A stretch of DNA of 64,000 nt. Origin: Pseudooceanicola sp. HF7. Its GTDB lineage: Bacteria; Pseudomonadota; Alphaproteobacteria; Rhodobacterales; Rhodobacteraceae. The stretch spans positions 1 to 64,000 of the forward strand of contig NZ_JAATOW010000008.1 in assembly GCF_011806405.1 (NCBI RefSeq), written 5' to 3'. Positions 54,198 to 62,757 of the stretch are shown in pieces (position 1 is the first letter of the stretch; every line of letters starts with the position of its first letter). A model generated the notes under the pieces. It saw only the letters and a list, made by a program, of their open reading frames with translations. It did no database searches and had not been told where the DNA came from. Position numbers and translations under genes: made by a program.

Positions 54198-55271
54198 ATG
54201 GCCGATCTCGTCATGAAAGCCATCCGGAAGGATTTTGGGTCCTTCCGGGCGGTGGACAACATCAACCTGACCTTTGCGCATGGCAAGCTGACGGCGCTTC
54301 TGGGCCCGTCAGGATGCGGCAAGACTACCCTTTTGCGGATGATCGCGGGGCTGGAGACCCCCACCCGGGGGCAGCTCATGCTGGGCGATCAGGAGATCAC
54401 GGCCAAGCCTGCTCATCAGCGCAAGTTCGGCATGGTCTTCCAGAACTTCGCCCTGTTTCCGCACCTAAGCGTGGCAGAGAACATCGCCTATTCGCTCGCG
54501 ATTGAAGGGGTGGCAAAGGCCAGGCGCCGGGCGCGGGCAGATGAGCTGCTGGAGCTGGTTCAACTTGTTGGCTACGGCGATCGCCGCATCGGAGAGCTCT
54601 CCGGCGGGCAGCGCCAGCGGGTGGCCATTGCCCGGGCCCTTGCGCAGGAACCTTCCGTCTTCCTGCTTGATGAACCGATGTCGGCGCTTGATGCAAAGCT
54701 GCGCGAAGACATGCAGGTAGAGTTGCGCCTGCTTCAGCAGCGCGTCGGCATCACCACCATCGTCGTGACCCATGATCAGCGCGAGGCGATGACCATGGCC
54801 GACCAGATCGTGGTCATGTCCAAGGGTCGCGCCGAACAGGTCGGCACCCCGCAAGAGATCTACTCCAGGCCGGCCAACAGTTTCGTTGCCTCTTTCATCG
54901 GCAAGGCGAACTTCCTGGCGGGTGAAGCGCAGGGTGGCAGGTTCCGGGTGGGTGACTACCTTCTGCAGGCCCCGGAAAGCCGTCAGTTCACCAACAATTC
55001 ACCGGTGACCATTGCAGTGCGTCCCGAGAACGCCGTGATCGCAGAGACGGAAAACGCGGCCCTTGGCAACAACATCCCGGCAGAGATCACCTTCATCCGT
55101 GATGTGGGCTCTACCCGCGACATCTACCTGAAGACACCGGTGGGCGAGATGATCGTGGAATACGGCGCCGGTGAGACCCTGCGCCCCCTTTCCGTGGGTG
55201 AAAAGGTGCCGCTTCATCTGCCGCCCGAGAAACTTCATGTCTTCCCCCGCGACGTGGAGGCGGCGGGATGA
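54198..55271 (+). CDS. PotA-type ABC transporter ATPase
   Basis: 357 aa. Walker A GPSGCGKTT near 36-44, signature LSGGQRQR near 134-141, Walker B VFLLDEPMSALD near 154-165, H-switch VTHDQ near 191, and a C-terminal TOBE/OB regulatory domain (about 240-350). The domain arrangement is that of polyamine/iron/2-aminoethylphosphonate importers. It starts 3 nt after the binding-protein stop and overlaps permease 1 by 4 nt. Confidence 0.93.
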   Translation: MADLVMKAIRKDFGSFRAVDNINLTFAHGKLTALLGPSGCGKTTLLRMIAGLETPTRGQLMLGDQEITAKPAHQRKFGMVFQNFALFPHLSVAENIAYSLAIEGVAKARRRARADELLELVQLVGYGDRRIGELSGGQRQRVAIARALAQEPSVFLLDEPMSALDAKLREDMQVELRLLQQRVGITTIVVTHDQREAMTMADQIVVMSKGRAEQVGTPQEIYSRPANSFVASFIGKANFLAGEAQGGRFRVGDYLLQAPESRQFTNNSPVTIAVRPENAVIAETENAALGNNIPAEITFIRDVGSTRDIYLKTPVGEMIVEYGAGETLRPLSVGEKVPLHLPPEKLHVFPRDVEAAG

Positions 55272-56239
55272 GCCTGAGCACCGCAGAGGATCTGCCTACA
55301 CCGGCCCCCATCGTGGTCCGCGAACCCTCTCTCTGGTTCAAGCTGGGGCTGGTCGCCTTGCTGGCCCTTCTGTGTCTCGTGCCATTCCTCTTCGTGCTTA
55401 CCATTTCATTCGGTCACAAGATCGAAGGGGCGGGATGGGCGTTCGGCTTTGAGTTCAGCCATTACAAGCGCTTCTTCCTTGGCGCGACATGGCCGGAGAC
55501 GTTCCAGTCGCTCTACATCCAGCGGCTTGGCTATTCTCTGTTTTTCGCGGCGATCGGTGCCGTGATCGCCGTCGCGCTGGCCTTTCCCTTCACCTATTTC
55601 CTGACCCGGATGAGCCGGCGGGCACAGACGGTCTGGCTGGTGGTGCTGCTCTCATCCCTGTCCCTGTCAGAGGTCTTCATCGTCATGGGCTGGGATATCC
55701 TGCTGTCCGCACGCTCCGGATTGCCCGCGCTGCTCGACGGGATCGGGTTCACCGACCTGATGAAAGACCTGGGCTGGTTCCAGTGGTTCAGGGATGTCGG
55801 CCTGGCCTCACCCCGTGCCTTCAAGTTCAAGACATCGGGCTTCGCGACGGTGCTCTGCATGGCCTACCTGGTCTGGCCCTATGCGGTGATCCTGCTTTAC
55901 CCGGCGCTGTCACGTCTGGACCCGGCGCTGGTCGAGGCCGCGCGCACCATGGGCGCCCGGCCCGGGCAGGTCGTCAGGACGGTCGTTCTGCCCTCTGTTC
56001 GGCTGCCTCTTTTCGGCTCCACCCTGCTGCTCTTCGTCTTCCTGCTGGGCACCTATGTCACGATTTCCGTCTTTGCCGATCCGTCGCAGCACACGCTGGC
56101 GGTTTCCATCTACGATTCCGTACGCGGCTCGACCCTTAACGCCCCCTTCGGCGCGGCCCAGTCGGTCATCCTTCTGATCACGGCGGGGCTATTCCTGATT
56201 GCGGGACAGAAGCTTTCCAAAGCCGGAGGCACGGCATGA
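55268..56239 (+). CDS. ABC transporter permease (PotB-like)
   Basis: 323 aa with about six helices and a long first cytoplasmic tail. The EAA loop VEAARTMGARPGQVVRTVVLPSVRLPLFGS is near 222-251. An unusual insert of about 40 residues, GLPALLDGIGFTDLMKDLGWFQWFRDVGLASPR-like, lies between helices 3 and 4. It overlaps the ATPase and next permease by 4 nt each, so all are co-translated. Confidence 0.91.
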   Translation: MSLSTAEDLPTPAPIVVREPSLWFKLGLVALLALLCLVPFLFVLTISFGHKIEGAGWAFGFEFSHYKRFFLGATWPETFQSLYIQRLGYSLFFAAIGAVIAVALAFPFTYFLTRMSRRAQTVWLVVLLSSLSLSEVFIVMGWDILLSARSGLPALLDGIGFTDLMKDLGWFQWFRDVGLASPRAFKFKTSGFATVLCMAYLVWPYAVILLYPALSRLDPALVEAARTMGARPGQVVRTVVLPSVRLPLFGSTLLLFVFLLGTYVTISVFADPSQHTLAVSIYDSVRGSTLNAPFGAAQSVILLITAGLFLIAGQKLSKAGGTA

Positions 56240-57039
56240 GGATTTCTCTTTTCGGGCGGCTGTTCATGGGGCTGAGCGCGGTGATGCTGATGCTGCCGAT
56301 CCTGGTGGTTGCGGCCTCTGCGCTGAACGGCGGGCGATCCATGCTGTTCCCGCCGCAGGACCCGACACTGACCCGGTTTTCAGAGTTCTTCATCTCTGAA
56401 CCGATCTGGCGCACGGCGCTTGGCAACTCGGTGATCGTGGCGCTCAGTTCCGCGGCGATCGCGGTGCTCTTCGCCTGGCCCGCGGCTTATTTTCTGTGGA
56501 AAAGGGCGACCGGGCTGTCAAAGGCCATCGCCGGGCTGATGGCCTTGCCCTTTGCCGTTCCGCCCATCGTCTTTGGCGTCGGGCTTGGCTTCATGTGGTC
56601 CTTTCTCGGTGGCTTGGGCTCCCTCTGGGCCGGGATCCTGTCCCATGGGGCGTTGTTCGCCGCGCTGCCGCTGGTCACCATCTCCATCGGGTTGCAAAGC
56701 ATCGATCGTGCCCACCTAGACGCCGCCGCAACCATGGGCGCGACCGAGGGCGTGACCTTCCGCACGATCATCCTGCCACAGACCATCCCCTACACCATCT
56801 CGGGCTTCTTCTTTGCCATGGTGCTCAGCTTCAACGAGTTCATCGTGATGTTCTTCGTCTCCAGCTCCTCCTACGCGACGGTGACGCTGCAGATCTTCAA
56901 TTCACTGCGCAACGGCTTCACGCCCACGATGGCCGTTGGCGCGATCACCTTCATCTTCGTCTCCGTCGCCGCCTTTTCCCTGGTCGCGCGCTACGGCGAT
57001 CTGCCGCGCCTGATGGGTGCCGATCAATCCCGCAACTGA
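56236..57039 (+). CDS. ABC transporter permease (PotC-like)
   Basis: 267 aa, about six helices. The EAA loop LDAAATMGATEGVTFRTIILPQTIPYTISG is near 161-190, and FNEFIVMFFVSSSSYATVTLQIFNSLRNGFTPT near 200-232 is the conserved PotC C-terminal region. It pairs with the previous permease. The isochorismatase-like gene begins 10 nt later. Confidence 0.92.
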   Translation: MRISLFGRLFMGLSAVMLMLPILVVAASALNGGRSMLFPPQDPTLTRFSEFFISEPIWRTALGNSVIVALSSAAIAVLFAWPAAYFLWKRATGLSKAIAGLMALPFAVPPIVFGVGLGFMWSFLGGLGSLWAGILSHGALFAALPLVTISIGLQSIDRAHLDAAATMGATEGVTFRTIILPQTIPYTISGFFFAMVLSFNEFIVMFFVSSSSYATVTLQIFNSLRNGFTPTMAVGAITFIFVSVAAFSLVARYGDLPRLMGADQSRN

Positions 57040-57049
57040 AGGAACTGCC

Positions 57050-57661
57050 ATGCCCCGCCAACCTACAATCGTCGGAAACGCCGTCCTGCTGGTCATCGAC
57101 ATCCAGGCCTCTGCCTTCATGGATGTGAAAGAGGGCATCCCGATGATGCCCGAATACAAGGACAACATGGCCCGGGCCCTCAAGGTCATCGAGGCCGCGC
57201 GCGAAGCTGGTTTGCCCACTGTCTACGTACAGGAAATCCACCGCAAGGACATGGTCGACTACGGTCGCGAACTGGATGGCTCTGAGGGAATCCACTGCCG
57301 TGAGGACCACCCTGGAACGCGCTTGCCGGCAGAGATCACCGGCCAGCGGCCAGAGGATTACTTTGTCCCCAAGCGCCGCTACTCTGCCTTCTTCGGAACG
57401 GATCTTGAGATCCTGCTGAAGGGGCTCAAGGCGCAAACCCTGATCCTGATCGGCGGCATGACGGATGTCTGCGTGCATTACACCTTCGTCGATGGGCACC
57501 AGCATGACTACTACTGCCGGGTCGTTTCCGACTCTGTCGGGGGAACCTCGCCCGAAGCGCACCAGGCCTCCCTCAACGCGATGGAATACCTTCAGGAAGG
57601 TGCCGTGATCAAAACGGAAGACGCCATTGCCAAGATCCTGTCCCTCAGCGCCGCTGCATGA
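57050..57661 (+). CDS. Isochorismatase-like cysteine hydrolase
   Basis: 203 aa. The catalytic triad is intact: Asp17 (LLVIDIQ), Lys108 (PKRRYSAFFGTDL) and Cys141 (GMTDVCVHYT), with a cis-peptide GGMTDV just before the cysteine. Family members are mainly C-N hydrolases of carbamoyl/ureido/amide groups (biuret hydrolase, carbamoylsarcosine amidase, nicotinamidase). ATG at 57050 has GAAGGAAC upstream. Within this operon it could hydrolyse a carbamoyl- or guanidino-derived amide (inference). It overlaps the next gene by 4 nt. Confidence 0.91.
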   Translation: MPRQPTIVGNAVLLVIDIQASAFMDVKEGIPMMPEYKDNMARALKVIEAAREAGLPTVYVQEIHRKDMVDYGRELDGSEGIHCREDHPGTRLPAEITGQRPEDYFVPKRRYSAFFGTDLEILLKGLKAQTLILIGGMTDVCVHYTFVDGHQHDYYCRVVSDSVGGTSPEAHQASLNAMEYLQEGAVIKTEDAIAKILSLSAAA

Positions 57662-58395
57662 GCGAAATGCGCATCGGCGGGCACTGGCAGCGTGAAAGCA
57701 TCACTGCACCGGGCATGGAGGATCGCACGACCCGTGTTCACTGGTTGCAGGCGGAGGAAGGGTTTTGCGACATCCGCATCCCGCTGACCCGGCCCGATAC
57801 AGAGGGTGCAGGCGCGCTTTGCGAACTGGGGGCCGACGCGCTGCTGGAGCTCATGAACGGCTTCGGCTTTGCAGGCACGACCCAGCTAAAGGGGGACCGC
57901 TGCACCTGGCATCGCCAGATCGCATTTCACGGGACACCCGAGGGCGCGGCGGCGGATGTCGGCACCCTGCGTCGCGGCCCCGGGGGGCGCATTATCGAAG
58001 ACGGTGCCGAAGGCGCTTACAGAGAGGTCTGGACGCGCCTGGCCCATGCGCCTTGTGACCATGCCACGTGGAGGCTGGAAGATCGCGTGTTGCATCTTGC
58101 CTGGACGCGATCGACCTTCCTGCTGGCAACCGGGGTTCCGGATGCGCCGGACAGCCTTTCCCTGCGCCAGGCCCTGGAAAAAGGGGAGCGCCCGGAGGCG
58201 GCACTGGCCGATTTCTTCACCGCCGAATACACGCTTGGCCATTGGGATAGAGATCGTGGTGTTGCGCGCCTTTCAACGGACCCGCTGCGCGAGGGGCAGG
58301 TCATCCTTTCTCTTGCCGGGCTTGAAGATGCCCGGTTGCACCTTTTCCGAACGGATTACTTCGGCACGCTTCGGGAAGAGGTCTGGCACCGCTGA
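57658..58395 (+). CDS. Hypothetical protein, operon-end
   Basis: 245 aa, soluble, no signal. Trp/His/Asp-rich, beta-rich sequence: GGHWQRESITAPGMEDRTTRVHWLQAE-like opening (7-33), CTWHRQIAFHG near 82-92, HATWRLEDRVLHLAWTRSTFLLATGVP near 131-157 and a GVARLSTDPLREG segment. I recognise no family; the layout of antiparallel strands with a polar interior recalls a ligand-binding beta-barrel (lipocalin-like) but this is only an impression. Co-translated with the isochorismatase-like enzyme (ATGA overlap), so it probably serves the same pathway. Confidence 0.7.
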   Translation: MSEMRIGGHWQRESITAPGMEDRTTRVHWLQAEEGFCDIRIPLTRPDTEGAGALCELGADALLELMNGFGFAGTTQLKGDRCTWHRQIAFHGTPEGAAADVGTLRRGPGGRIIEDGAEGAYREVWTRLAHAPCDHATWRLEDRVLHLAWTRSTFLLATGVPDAPDSLSLRQALEKGERPEAALADFFTAEYTLGHWDRDRGVARLSTDPLREGQVILSLAGLEDARLHLFRTDYFGTLREEVWHR

Positions 58396-58445
58396 CGCGG
58401 CAGTTTCCCCGCCCTGTCAGTGGCGGGGGCTGTCCCCCGGGCGTT

Positions 58446-59243
58446 TCAGATCAGCCCCTTGCCTTCCCAAAGGGAAAGATATTCGTCGCAGATCTCCTGC
58501 ATCCTGGCGTGGCCAAAGGCGGTATCGTGACCACCATGGACGATTTGCACCGGTAGCTCGCGGATCTTGCGAAGGGTCTCTGCATAGGCAGGCACATCAT
58601 AGTCCGGGCCATCCCATAACAGGGGGCCGTCATAGATCGCGTCGGCGCTGAAAAGCGTGCCGGTCTCTTCCTGCCACAGCCCGATCTGGCCCGGAGAATG
58701 ACCGGGAAGGTGGATGACCTCTGCCTTCCAGCCGCCAAGATCGATGACATCCCCTTCGGTCACCGTGCCGGTGGCAGGGGCACCGGGAAACCGATAACTG
58801 CGGGGGTCGTAGCCCTCATGGGGCAGCGCGTCGATCAGCATCGGCCAGAGCGGAGCATAGCCTGCTGCCTCGAACGCCTCGACAAGCGATTGCGGCAGGG
58901 TCGAGGCATCCAGGGAATAGGCCGGCGGCGTCGCCAGTTCGCCGGCTTCCAGGGGATGGACCAGGCGCGTGTCGAATTCCTGTACCGCGCCGAAATGGTC
59001 AACATGCGTGTGCGTGGTGAGGCAAATCATGGGCTTGGAGGGATCGGGTCGCAGCGCATCGACAAAGGGCCTGAGCGGCGCAACGCCCATCCCGGTGTCG
59101 ATGATCATTTCCAGGTCTTCTCCTTCAACCAGATACATGTTGGCTGAGAAGATCGGATGCACATGGGGCTCTGTAATCAGCGTCAGGCCGGGGGAAGGGG
59201 ATGCGGAGCGATACCAGGCTTTGGCGACGGGCAAGGCGCTCAT
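58446..59243 (-). CDS. Metallo-beta-lactamase-fold hydrolase
   Basis: 265 aa. The MBL metal motif THTHVDHFGA (His78, His80, Asp82, His83), then HLPGHSPGQIGL with a third-position His near 200 and a later HGGHDTAFGH. Members cover lactonases, glyoxalase II and quinone/aryl hydrolases, so substrate is open. ATG at 59243 is chosen as the family start; a longer frame has no ribosome-binding site. It is convergent with the guanidine-type operon and divergent from the glycan cluster; no clear partner. Confidence 0.87.
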   Translation of the reverse strand: MSALPVAKAWYRSASPSPGLTLITEPHVHPIFSANMYLVEGEDLEMIIDTGMGVAPLRPFVDALRPDPSKPMICLTTHTHVDHFGAVQEFDTRLVHPLEAGELATPPAYSLDASTLPQSLVEAFEAAGYAPLWPMLIDALPHEGYDPRSYRFPGAPATGTVTEGDVIDLGGWKAEVIHLPGHSPGQIGLWQEETGTLFSADAIYDGPLLWDGPDYDVPAYAETLRKIRELPVQIVHGGHDTAFGHARMQEICDEYLSLWEGKGLI

Positions 59244-59456
59244 GGTGTCTCTTGCCCCAATGGCTTGTCCTCGAATGTCATCTCGTCTCGTCCCCTCGCA
59301 TCGCGTAAAATGCAACTCCAGGTTAACAATTTGGACCGCGAGGTGAATACTGGCGTTCCTTCCCCAAACGTGTGGCAGGCGAGATACCGCCCCTGAACTT
59401 AAACACGGCGGGAAAAGGCCTGCAAAAACGGCGCGATTGGGGAAGATCCGGGCAGC

Positions 59457-59470
59457 TTAAACATTCTTAA
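59457..59470 (+). promoter_or_regulatory. TTAA-N6-TTAA motif upstream of the glycan genes
   Basis: TTAA ACATTC TTAA lies 46 nt before the ATG of the aminotransferase fusion. The alphaproteobacterial CtrA site is TTAA-N7-TTAAC, so spacing is one short. It lies in an A/T-rich patch that also must hold the promoter. The rest of the 272-nt gap (59244-59515) holds no gene I can support. Confidence 0.2.
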
Positions 59471-59515
59471 AGATTATCCGCGTCCGATAGCGCCGGAACG
59501 GCAGGAACGGACAGA

Positions 59516-61714
59516 ATGAGTTTCCTCAGGAACAGGCTGCGCAGAAGCGCGGACCGGCAGAAGGTCATCGGCACTCAGGTGTGCCCGGCTATTGTGGGGG
59601 GTGGCACGGATGCAAGGAACGGTTTCCGCGCGATGCCGGAACTGTCAGGCCCACAACCCGGCTTCAAGGAGATCCTCTCGCGCCTGAAGACGGGGCATGA
59701 TTTCACCTTCTGCAAATTGAACCATGGCTTCTGGGAGCGCCTAGCGCGTCTTGAACGGCTCGGCGTCCCCCGCGAGCAGATCACGGGGCGGTCGGGGGAG
59801 GAACTTGATCGCCTTCTGGGTATTCCCGGCACCCATTTCGCCGAAGGCGGCTTGCTCGCTGAATTGCTAAGCAGTTTGCAAGGCTTACCGCCACCAGATG
59901 ACCGCCTATTCGTTGTGCCCAGCCTGTCGCCCTGGCCGCTCTCTGACCGGGTAGAGGGAACGCCGCTCGAAAGCCGCGACCAATGTGAAGAGCTGATTGC
60001 CTGGGCCGTGCCGGAAACCCATCTTGCACGCATCCAAGCCCTGGGCTTCACCGGGCACGAATTGAAGGCAGCCGTGATCACTGGCGATATCGCGCTGCTG
60101 GGGCAGGCGCTGAAGGGGCGCCACCTGATCTACATCGGGCCGGCCGCAAACCGATCCTGGCTGGAGGGTCTTGCCGCGGCGCATCTGGAAGAGGTGCCGG
60201 TCCATCCAACCCAAGCGCGGTCGGACAGGTTCAGCATTCGTGACAACCTTTGCGCGGCGATCGAACGGTCGAACCGGGCAGGTCATCGGCCCGTGGTCAT
60301 CGCCAGCGCCGGAGGCGCCATGACGACTTGGCTGGGGATCCATGCCAGTGCCACCTTCGGGCACCTGCAATTCATCGATTTCGGGGGGGCTCTTGCCGCT
60401 TTCGATCCGCAGGCCGCAGCCCGGATGAACTGGACCAGAGCCTGGCAGCGGCAGCTGACCAGAACGCTGCCGGCAGTCGCGCCGTTCGAACAGAACAGCC
60501 CGACGCATGTGGGGATCAGGGACCCCGGTCTAATCGCCCTTGCGCAAGAAGCTGGCGTGCCCGGTCCGGCCTCGGCGGATGAGTTGCCGGGCCTCATGCC
60601 GCGAAGGCCGCTGCCCTTCATAGAGAACAAGATCTACGACCACCGGCGGATGACAGAGCTGCTTTCACTCTCTGTCGCTGCCAATCACCACGCCAACGGC
60701 GGCCCCGTCACGGCCCTGCTTGAGCGCGCGGTGGAGCGGGTCGCGGGCCTTCCGCACCACCGTCGCGTGGTCGCGGTCAGCAGCGGAACGGCTGCACTTC
60801 ACCTGGCCTGCGGAATGCGCGCTCGGGAAGGCACGGAAGCGCGCGGCCTGCGGTGGGTCGCCAGCGCAATGAACTTCTTTTCCTGCGCAATTGGCCCTCT
60901 TGCCGGCACGCGCATTCTGGATTGCGCTCCGAACGGGCGCTTTGATCTGGAGGCGCTGCGTGCACTCCCGCTCTCTGCCTATGACGGCGTGATCTACACC
61001 AATGTCTTCGGCCAGCAATCCGATTGGGACGCGGTCGCCGATTTCTGTCGCAGCAACGGAAAGCACTTCGTCGTCGACAATGCGACGGGCCTTCTGGATC
61101 GTCCGGCCTCTGCCCAGGTGGCGGGGCGGGCCCCGCTGGAGGCGATTTCGGCCCATCATACCAAGCCCTGGGGCGTGGGGGAGGGCGGCTTTGTCATCTG
61201 CGACCGGGCGGAAGAGGGATGCATCCGGGATCTGGCGAACTTCGCAGCACGCCTGCACCCCTCGGCCAATCCTCAGGCGGGGAACTACAAGATGAGCGAT
61301 CTGGCGGCCGCTGCGATCCTGGATCGGCTGGAAAGGATGTTCTATTGGGCCCGTTTCTACCGCTGGCAGGAGCGGAGGATGAAGTCCTTGGTGATCGACG
61401 CGGGCCTGAACGTGACCCCGTTTCCCGGAGTGGCGCAGGTCAGGTCCCCGCGCGCTCATACGGCCTTCCTTGCCGCTCACGCGGTGGATCCCGCATTTGC
61501 GCCGGGACCCCTGACAATCCGAAAATACTATCGCCCACTTCGCGGCGGGCAGGCAGAACAGGCGCCAACCCCGAATGCAGAGCAACTTTACAGCCGTATC
61601 TTCTGTCTCTCGAACGCGCCGGAGATGCGGTTGGTGGAAAATCAGGAAATCATAAGCCAGATCAGAGATTTGGTCCGCAATGGGACGTCTGAAGGTGAGG
61701 GAGGGCGCGCGTGA
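59516..61714 (+). CDS. Fusion protein: N-terminal GT-D-like domain + DegT/DnrJ/EryC1/StrS aminotransferase
   Basis: 732 aa. Residues about 365-730 are a PLP-dependent sugar aminotransferase: VSSGTAALHLACGMR near 421-435, IYTNVFGQQSDW, VVDNATGL and the catalytic Lys550 in AHHTKPWGVGEGGF. Residues about 45-345 are a separate alpha/beta domain (HDFTFCKLNHGFWERL, RHLIYIGPAANRSWLEGL, GHLQFIDFGGALAAF) that resembles GT-D-fold glycosyltransferases, but the usual GDGE motif is not evident, so I mark that part tentative. It heads a cassette with a sulfotransferase and WbqC, joined by 4-nt overlaps. Confidence 0.82.
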   Translation: MSFLRNRLRRSADRQKVIGTQVCPAIVGGGTDARNGFRAMPELSGPQPGFKEILSRLKTGHDFTFCKLNHGFWERLARLERLGVPREQITGRSGEELDRLLGIPGTHFAEGGLLAELLSSLQGLPPPDDRLFVVPSLSPWPLSDRVEGTPLESRDQCEELIAWAVPETHLARIQALGFTGHELKAAVITGDIALLGQALKGRHLIYIGPAANRSWLEGLAAAHLEEVPVHPTQARSDRFSIRDNLCAAIERSNRAGHRPVVIASAGGAMTTWLGIHASATFGHLQFIDFGGALAAFDPQAAARMNWTRAWQRQLTRTLPAVAPFEQNSPTHVGIRDPGLIALAQEAGVPGPASADELPGLMPRRPLPFIENKIYDHRRMTELLSLSVAANHHANGGPVTALLERAVERVAGLPHHRRVVAVSSGTAALHLACGMRAREGTEARGLRWVASAMNFFSCAIGPLAGTRILDCAPNGRFDLEALRALPLSAYDGVIYTNVFGQQSDWDAVADFCRSNGKHFVVDNATGLLDRPASAQVAGRAPLEAISAHHTKPWGVGEGGFVICDRAEEGCIRDLANFAARLHPSANPQAGNYKMSDLAAAAILDRLERMFYWARFYRWQERRMKSLVIDAGLNVTPFPGVAQVRSPRAHTAFLAAHAVDPAFAPGPLTIRKYYRPLRGGQAEQAPTPNAEQLYSRIFCLSNAPEMRLVENQEIISQIRDLVRNGTSEGEGGRA

Positions 61715-62757
61715 CAGTGGTACTGGACGAACCCATTGTGCTCTTCTGTTCTGAGCGCTCCGGCAGCAACCTGATCGCCAAGATCCTGGATGCCCATCCA
61801 GAAGTCTGCGCCCCAGGCGCGGCACATCTTTTCCGGGTTCTGGATCAATGCGCCGCACGGTACCCGCCGGGTAGTGCAGCGCTGCGCCAGGCTGCGCTGG
61901 CGCTCTTTCGGGCAAAGGTCAGCGCCTGGAAGATCGATTGCTGGAGCGACGCGCGGCTGATGGCGCTGCTCAAGCGACAGGAGAGCGCCAGTGAGATGGC
62001 CGCGGCGCTCTACGCCGCAGAGGCGCGACACAGCGGCAAGCCGCATGTGCTCCTGAAAGAGAACTCCGCCCATGAATTTCTGCCCGCGATCCTGAGGCAG
62101 GCGCGGGCGCCTCGGCTGCTGTGGATGGTTCGGGACCCGCGTGACATGGCGCTGTCCTGGATCAACGGACCGGTCATGCGCGGTGGGGCCATACGCGCTG
62201 CGGAGCGCTGGCAAAGGGATCAGCAGGGCTATCTATCCGCCACGGCGGAACGGGCCGGGCGGGTGCCCGTGGCTTTCCTGCGCTATGAGGATCTGCTTGC
62301 AAAACCCGAGGCGGAGTTGCGCCGTATTTGCCGTGCGCTCCGGCTCGATTTCTTTCCTGTGATGCTGCGGTTCTTTGAGGTAAGCGACTCCGCCAAGGCC
62401 GATGCCGCGCGCAGCGCCATGTGGGCCAACCTGGGCGCGCCGCTCCTGTCCGATAACGCGGGCAAATTCCGGAACGGGTTGGATGACGATCAGATTGCCT
62501 ATGTGGAGGCCTTGGCCGGCCCCTACATGCGGGCGCTTGGCTATGAAAGCGTGCGGGACGGTCGCCCACCTTTCGGCCGGTATCATGACCTGGCCAGCCT
62601 GCGAGAGCGGCTGCAGGCGCAGGAACTGGATGAAAAGCCATCCTACCAGGCCCTGCCGAGGCAAGAGCGTGACAGGTTTGAAAACTGGTCGCGCGTGCAT
62701 GCCAGGTTAACCGGTCAGGAAGAGGCCGCACCGCAGGCCTCCAAGAGGCGTGCATGA
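61711..62757 (+). CDS. PAPS-dependent sulfotransferase family protein
   Basis: 348 aa from a GTG start that overlaps the previous stop (GTGA). The 5'-phosphosulfate loop is LFCSERSGSNLIAKIL near 11-26, and the 3'-phosphate site is MVRDPRDMALSW near 141-152. A basic C-terminus follows. It would transfer sulfate from PAPS to a glycan hydroxyl or amine, in the cytosol. The neighbours suggest sulfated surface sugar synthesis. Substrate unknown. Confidence 0.88.
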   Translation: MTVVLDEPIVLFCSERSGSNLIAKILDAHPEVCAPGAAHLFRVLDQCAARYPPGSAALRQAALALFRAKVSAWKIDCWSDARLMALLKRQESASEMAAALYAAEARHSGKPHVLLKENSAHEFLPAILRQARAPRLLWMVRDPRDMALSWINGPVMRGGAIRAAERWQRDQQGYLSATAERAGRVPVAFLRYEDLLAKPEAELRRICRALRLDFFPVMLRFFEVSDSAKADAARSAMWANLGAPLLSDNAGKFRNGLDDDQIAYVEALAGPYMRALGYESVRDGRPPFGRYHDLASLRERLQAQELDEKPSYQALPRQERDRFENWSRVHARLTGQEEAAPQASKRRA

